A program made the position numbers and the translations under genes. Source: Flavobacteriales bacterium UBA4011 (GTDB taxonomy: Bacteria; Bacteroidota; Bacteroidia; Flavobacteriales_D; Crocinitomicaceae). From it: a stretch of 17,174 nucleotides of DNA. Numbering within the stretch: position 1 is the stretch's first letter; every line of letters starts with the position of its first letter. Positions 13,657 through 17,174 of the stretch are shown piece after piece. The stretch is from assembly GCA_002384725.1 (NCBI GenBank), contig DGBF01000150.1, positions 3,720 to 20,893 of the forward strand. Direction: 5' to 3'. The notes below the pieces were generated by a model that worked only from the letters and a program-made list of their open reading frames with translations, searched no databases and had not been told where the DNA came from.

Positions 13657-16125
13657 ATGAGTAAATTATTATTCTCTTTCGTAATACTTTTTTGTTTTCA
13701 AAGTATAATTGCTCAACCCAGTCAGAACGTTCGTGGGAAGGTTGTTGATGCAGAAACCAACTACCCTCTTGTGGGAGTGAAAATCGAAATCTTTACACAA
13801 GACTCTCTCAAAAAATATCGCGGACTGAGCGATGCCAATGGTGAGTTTAACATTTCCAATGTGCCGGTAGGAAAACATGGATTAAAGGCCACTTTGATGA
13901 CTTTTGATGCGAAAAAACTAACCGTAGAAGTCAATTCAGGTAAAGAAACAATCGTAAACTTCGGACTTCAAGAAAGCTTCTTGGAACAAGAGGAGGTCAT
14001 AATTACCGCAACCAAGAAAGGTGAAACAATTAATGAATTGGCCACCATTTCAGCGCGTCAATTTAGTGTAGAAGAAACCAATCGATATGCTGGTTCTCGT
14101 TCCGATCCTGCTCGAATGGCTTCCAATTTTGCCGGTGTTCAGGGTGCCGATGACTCCAGAAATGATATAATTATTCGTGGAAACTCTCCTTTAGGAGTTA
14201 TTTATCGCGTTGAGGGTGTTGACATTCCCAATCCCAATCACTTCGCAACAGCAGGAAGTTCGGGTGGCCCTGTTTCCGTCCTAAACAATAAAATTCTGGC
14301 AAATTCCGATTTTTTTATGTCGGCTTTTCCCGCGGAATACGGAAATAGCACAAGTGGAGTCTTTGATTTAAAGTTACGTAATGGTAACAATCAAAATCAT
14401 GAATTTACTGGACAATTTGGGTTCTTAGGTACTGAGTTTTTAGCAGAAGGCCCTTTGAATAGAGAAAAGAGATCGAGCTATTTGGTCATGGGTAGATATT
14501 CCACATTAAGCCTGTTTCAAGCAATTGGAATTCAAATTGGAACGGATGCTGTACCTGTTTATGGCGACGGTGCTTTTAAATTCAATTGGCGGTTGAAAAA
14601 TGGAGCTAGCTTATCTGCCTTTGCAATTGGAGGTAAAAGTCAAATTGCAATCAAAGTTTCTAAACAAACCGTTGTTACGGATGAGCTTTATGGAGAAGGA
14701 GATCGTGATCAATATTTTGGAACATCCATGCTAACGACTGGTTTGGTCTATAAAAAATCAATCAATACTAAAACGTTTTTAACATCAACTTTGGCCTATA
14801 ATGGAGATGAATCACATTCTCATCATGATTACTTAATTCGAAGTACGTTTACAGATAATTCCACAGGTGAGGATATAGAACGAATCAAAGTAGATTCCAT
14901 TTTTCCATTGATGGGATATTATTACAAAACGAATAAACTTTCATATCACCTCGGTGTTACGCACAAAAAAGGGAAAAGACATTTGGTCCAGTTTGGATTA
15001 AATTTCGATGCCATTCATGTGAGTCAAATGGATTCAGTTTTGAACCAAGATTCTTTGAAAGCCGGAAACTATAGTGTATTTAATAATCGTTGGGATTATA
15101 CAGGCTTGTCCTTTTTGGTGCAACCCTTTGCGCAATGGAAATACCGAATCAATGAAAACATGGATTTCACAGCAGGCGCACATGCACAATATTACTCGGG
15201 AAGTGGCAGTTTAAGTCCATTTGAGCCGCGTTTGGGTTGGAAGTGGAGAATGCGCAAAAACCAAGCTTTGAGCGCTGGGGCTGGGCTGCACAGTCAAATG
15301 CAACCACTATACACCTACACCTATCATCTTCAAGGTGCCCCGAATAATGAAGGACATAACAAGAACATGGATTTCACGAAAAGTATCCATGCAGGATTTG
15401 GATATGAAAAATCATTCACTAAAAGTTTAAATATTAAATCGGAAGTATATTACCAACATTTGTATAATATTCCTGTTGAAATTCACCCTAGCGCATTTTC
15501 TATGGTCAATCTTGGTGGCGGATTTCAACGGTTTTTCCCGGATACCCTAGAGAATACTGGAACAGGATATAATTACGGTTTAGAGGTGACCATCCAGAAA
15601 TTTTTTGATAAGAGCTTTTTCTTTTTGTTCTCTGGAACCTTATACGATTCGAAATACAAAGGAAGTGATGGAATCGAACGAAATACGAGCTACAATGGAG
15701 CGTTTGTAACGAACTTATTAGCAGGAAAAGAATTTAAAATCAATGACAAAAACACCATTTCTGGCGGCTTAAAAATAACGTATGCTGGCGGAAAAAGATA
15801 TGGTTACGTCGATCTTGCGAAAACACAACAGGCAAATGAATTGATTTATAGAGATTCCGCTTTTAACGAACGACAATTTCGTGAATACTTCCGAATGGAT
15901 GTAAAAGTAAATTGGAAGAAAAATGCAAAAAGAGTAACCCACGAAATCGGATTGGATTTGGTGAATGTACTTGGAACTGTGAATATCCTATCTTTGGTTT
16001 ATGCGCCAGATCCATCAAACCCCTTGGTCGAACCAATAGCTGAAAAACCTCAACTGGGTTTCTTGCCAATTTTCTATTACAAGATTGATTTCAGAGGAAA
16101 GAAAAAAGAGTCAATTACCAATTAG
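13657..16125 (+). CDS. TonB-dependent outer membrane receptor with carboxypeptidase-regulatory-like N-domain
   Basis: An 822-residue receptor. Residues 1-19 are a signal peptide (QSIIAQ). Residues about 24-105 form the carboxypeptidase-regulatory-like domain ('VRGKVVDAETNYPLVGV ... SDANGEFNISNVPVGKH') found at the start of many Bacteroidota TonB receptors. 'EEVIITATKK' resembles a TonB-box region, and the plug follows, with 'GSRSDPARMASNFAGVQGADD', 'IIIRGNSPLG' and 'VEGVDIPNPNHF'. The rest is a 22-strand-type barrel with alternating aromatic residues. This plug pattern marks a SusC-unlike TonB receptor subgroup, and no SusD partner is present. A His-rich loop, S386-H-S-H-H-D391, lies in the barrel region. 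It is co-transcribed with the solute-binding lipoprotein just upstream, so together they probably take up one nutrient across the outer membrane. The gene end overlaps the convergent next gene by 11 bp. Confidence 0.92.
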   Translation: MSKLLFSFVILFCFQSIIAQPSQNVRGKVVDAETNYPLVGVKIEIFTQDSLKKYRGLSDANGEFNISNVPVGKHGLKATLMTFDAKKLTVEVNSGKETIVNFGLQESFLEQEEVIITATKKGETINELATISARQFSVEETNRYAGSRSDPARMASNFAGVQGADDSRNDIIIRGNSPLGVIYRVEGVDIPNPNHFATAGSSGGPVSVLNNKILANSDFFMSAFPAEYGNSTSGVFDLKLRNGNNQNHEFTGQFGFLGTEFLAEGPLNREKRSSYLVMGRYSTLSLFQAIGIQIGTDAVPVYGDGAFKFNWRLKNGASLSAFAIGGKSQIAIKVSKQTVVTDELYGEGDRDQYFGTSMLTTGLVYKKSINTKTFLTSTLAYNGDESHSHHDYLIRSTFTDNSTGEDIERIKVDSIFPLMGYYYKTNKLSYHLGVTHKKGKRHLVQFGLNFDAIHVSQMDSVLNQDSLKAGNYSVFNNRWDYTGLSFLVQPFAQWKYRINENMDFTAGAHAQYYSGSGSLSPFEPRLGWKWRMRKNQALSAGAGLHSQMQPLYTYTYHLQGAPNNEGHNKNMDFTKSIHAGFGYEKSFTKSLNIKSEVYYQHLYNIPVEIHPSAFSMVNLGGGFQRFFPDTLENTGTGYNYGLEVTIQKFFDKSFFFLFSGTLYDSKYKGSDGIERNTSYNGAFVTNLLAGKEFKINDKNTISGGLKITYAGGKRYGYVDLAKTQQANELIYRDSAFNERQFREYFRMDVKVNWKKNAKRVTHEIGLDLVNVLGTVNILSLVYAPDPSNPLVEPIAEKPQLGFLPIFYYKIDFRGKKKESITN

Positions 16126-16975
16126 GACAATCGTCGCATTTTCCTTTTGGCTTCAGATAAAATAGGCCCCCGATTAACACATTGTATTCGACATAACCCA
16201 ATGCTTGTCGAGCAAAAGAAGATGCGTCATTTGGCCGTGTTCGCACTTTTAATTGATGAATGAAGCCGGTGTTTAATCCGCCTTGCAGATACAGGTGTTT
16301 CCAAAATTCAAACCGAACGCTAGATTGACCCGAAAAACCGTAGCCAGAAATGGAATATGTTACTCGGTCAAATTGACCCAGAAAGTTAAAATCGTTCACC
16401 GAAAGTATTGTTCCAGCGCTTACTCCTACATTACCAACTATTCCGAAATTCTTGTTTTTGCGTGGTGAATACAATGGAAAAGAACGTGTTAATTCTACTC
16501 GAATAAAATTCATTCCATTTGTGTTTTCATAATGAAAATCGCTATACTTTGTTGTGATTTTTTCACCCGTGTAGGTTCCATTCCAATTGGAAACAGTATC
16601 TACACCTGGATCTATTTGCCCAGAAAGCGTTACTTGGTTTCTATCTTCGAAAACATACTTGAAATGATCATAGCCCAAAGAAATCGCCCATTTGTCTTTG
16701 TAATAATAACCAGCACGAAGATTGAATTGAGGAACAGTAAGGTTCGTTGGATTCAAATAATTATTAACTGAAAAAGCTTCTGGGCGATCGACAGCTTTTG
16801 CTCCGGATAACGTCAAATCATATCCAGGCCCAACTACACGCAGGTTGGACTTTGTATAATGCGTTCTGTTGTAACCCCATTGAACAAATACAGTCCCTTT
16901 TTCAGTTGACACTTTTCGCTGAGCATTTAAAGAAAATGAAAGAGAGAACAACACCAAAACTACTAAGTACTTCAT
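16115..16975 (-). CDS. Outer-membrane beta-barrel-like protein of unknown function
   Basis: A 286-residue exported protein. I take the start at ATG 16975 because the signal peptide (MKYLVVLVLFSLSFSLNAQ) begins there. The in-frame ATG at 17008 would overlap the end of the upstream gene and put a charged segment ahead of the signal. The mature part is rich in alternating polar/aromatic strands ('TVFVQWGYNRTHYTKSNLRV', 'FNLRAGYYYKDKWAISLGYD', 'VRFEFWKHLYLQGGLNTGF', 'YVEYNVLIGGLFYLKPKG') as in outer-membrane beta-barrels. The C-terminus ends CDDCPNW, with two cysteines. I do not recognise a named family. It follows the partial gene at 16983 with a 7-nt gap, so the two probably form an operon. Confidence 0.78.
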   Translation of the reverse strand: MKYLVVLVLFSLSFSLNAQRKVSTEKGTVFVQWGYNRTHYTKSNLRVVGPGYDLTLSGAKAVDRPEAFSVNNYLNPTNLTVPQFNLRAGYYYKDKWAISLGYDHFKYVFEDRNQVTLSGQIDPGVDTVSNWNGTYTGEKITTKYSDFHYENTNGMNFIRVELTRSFPLYSPRKNKNFGIVGNVGVSAGTILSVNDFNFLGQFDRVTYSISGYGFSGQSSVRFEFWKHLYLQGGLNTGFIHQLKVRTRPNDASSFARQALGYVEYNVLIGGLFYLKPKGKCDDCPNW

Positions 16976-16982
16976 ATCTAAA

Positions 16983-17174
16983 TTATCTTTCTTTAATTCT
17001 GTTAGCAAATTCTGTTTCCGAAATTATTTTTTCTAGCTTATAATCTTGTGTTTTGTTTTTGTCATGCCAACGCACTAAACCGTAACCCTTCGCATAATAA
17101 TTAAGAATTGTTCCCTTTTTCTGGTCAATTGCCTCACCGTTGGGACCATACATTGTAGCTGTAAAATCGTCACT
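16983..17174 (-). CDS. C-terminal part of an unidentified protein (5' end outside window)
   Basis: An open frame runs from the right edge to TAA at 16985-16983, giving 63 residues. It reads 'MYGPNGEAIDQKKGTILNYY', 'GYGLVRWHDKNKTQDYKLEK' and ends 'EFANRIKER'. The charged, soluble composition and the 7-nt gap to the next start support a real gene end. I do not recognise the family from this fragment. Confidence 0.7.
   Translation of the reverse strand, partial: SDDFTATMYGPNGEAIDQKKGTILNYYAKGYGLVRWHDKNKTQDYKLEKIISETEFANRIKER

Noticed and set aside
1..17174. Defence island, CRISPR array, prophage or transposon
   Set aside because: No repeat-spacer pattern, transposase, integrase, nuclease or phage gene is visible; the genes are housekeeping and envelope functions.

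Overview
The window looks like a chromosomal segment of a Bacteroidota bacterium, most likely a flavobacterium-like marine or freshwater lineage. The DNA is AT-rich. Several start regions carry the Bacteroidota -7 box (TAnnTTTG), and ribosome binding sites are scarce. It encodes a type IX secretion (T9SS) sorting-domain protein, a TonB-dependent receptor with an N-terminal carboxypeptidase-regulatory-like domain, several lipoproteins and a DUF3108 protein. The genus cannot be fixed from this sequence.

Layout. 1-740 (-): DUF3108 protein, cut by the left edge. 801-1247 (-): GNAT acetyltransferase. 1352-4210 (+): large secreted Asp-box/VPS10-like beta-propeller protein with a T9SS C-terminal domain. 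4217-4624 (-): small lipoprotein with a well-formed promoter. 4738-7581 (-): leucyl-tRNA synthetase, leuS. 7582-8281: no intact gene; it holds what looks like a lipoprotein gene broken by two single-base losses, a 14-bp palindrome and a strong terminator. 8282-9025 (-): cyclase-family hydrolase, divergent from 9139-9741 (+), a YceI-like lipoprotein. 9828-10439 (+): HAD phosphatase, probably leaderless. 10421-10825 (-): methylmalonyl-CoA epimerase. 10898-11701 (-): conserved secreted protein with a T9SS-like tail. 11918-13642 and 13657-16125 (+): a two-gene operon of a family 5 solute-binding lipoprotein and a TonB-dependent receptor. 16115-16975 (-): outer-membrane beta-barrel-like protein, preceded by the end of another gene at the right edge (16983-17174).

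Most genes are ordinary housekeeping or cell-envelope functions. The clearest multi-gene unit is the solute-binding lipoprotein plus TonB receptor, probably a nutrient-uptake pair without a local permease. The most unusual feature is a 60-bp imperfect palindrome inside leuS at 6628-6687. Its arms match a REP-like sequence (CTTCGACTCCGCTCAG type), and it adds exactly 20 in-frame codons to the editing domain. This looks like a palindromic repeat inserted into an essential gene and tolerated as protein. No tRNA, rRNA, CRISPR array, transposase or phage gene was seen.
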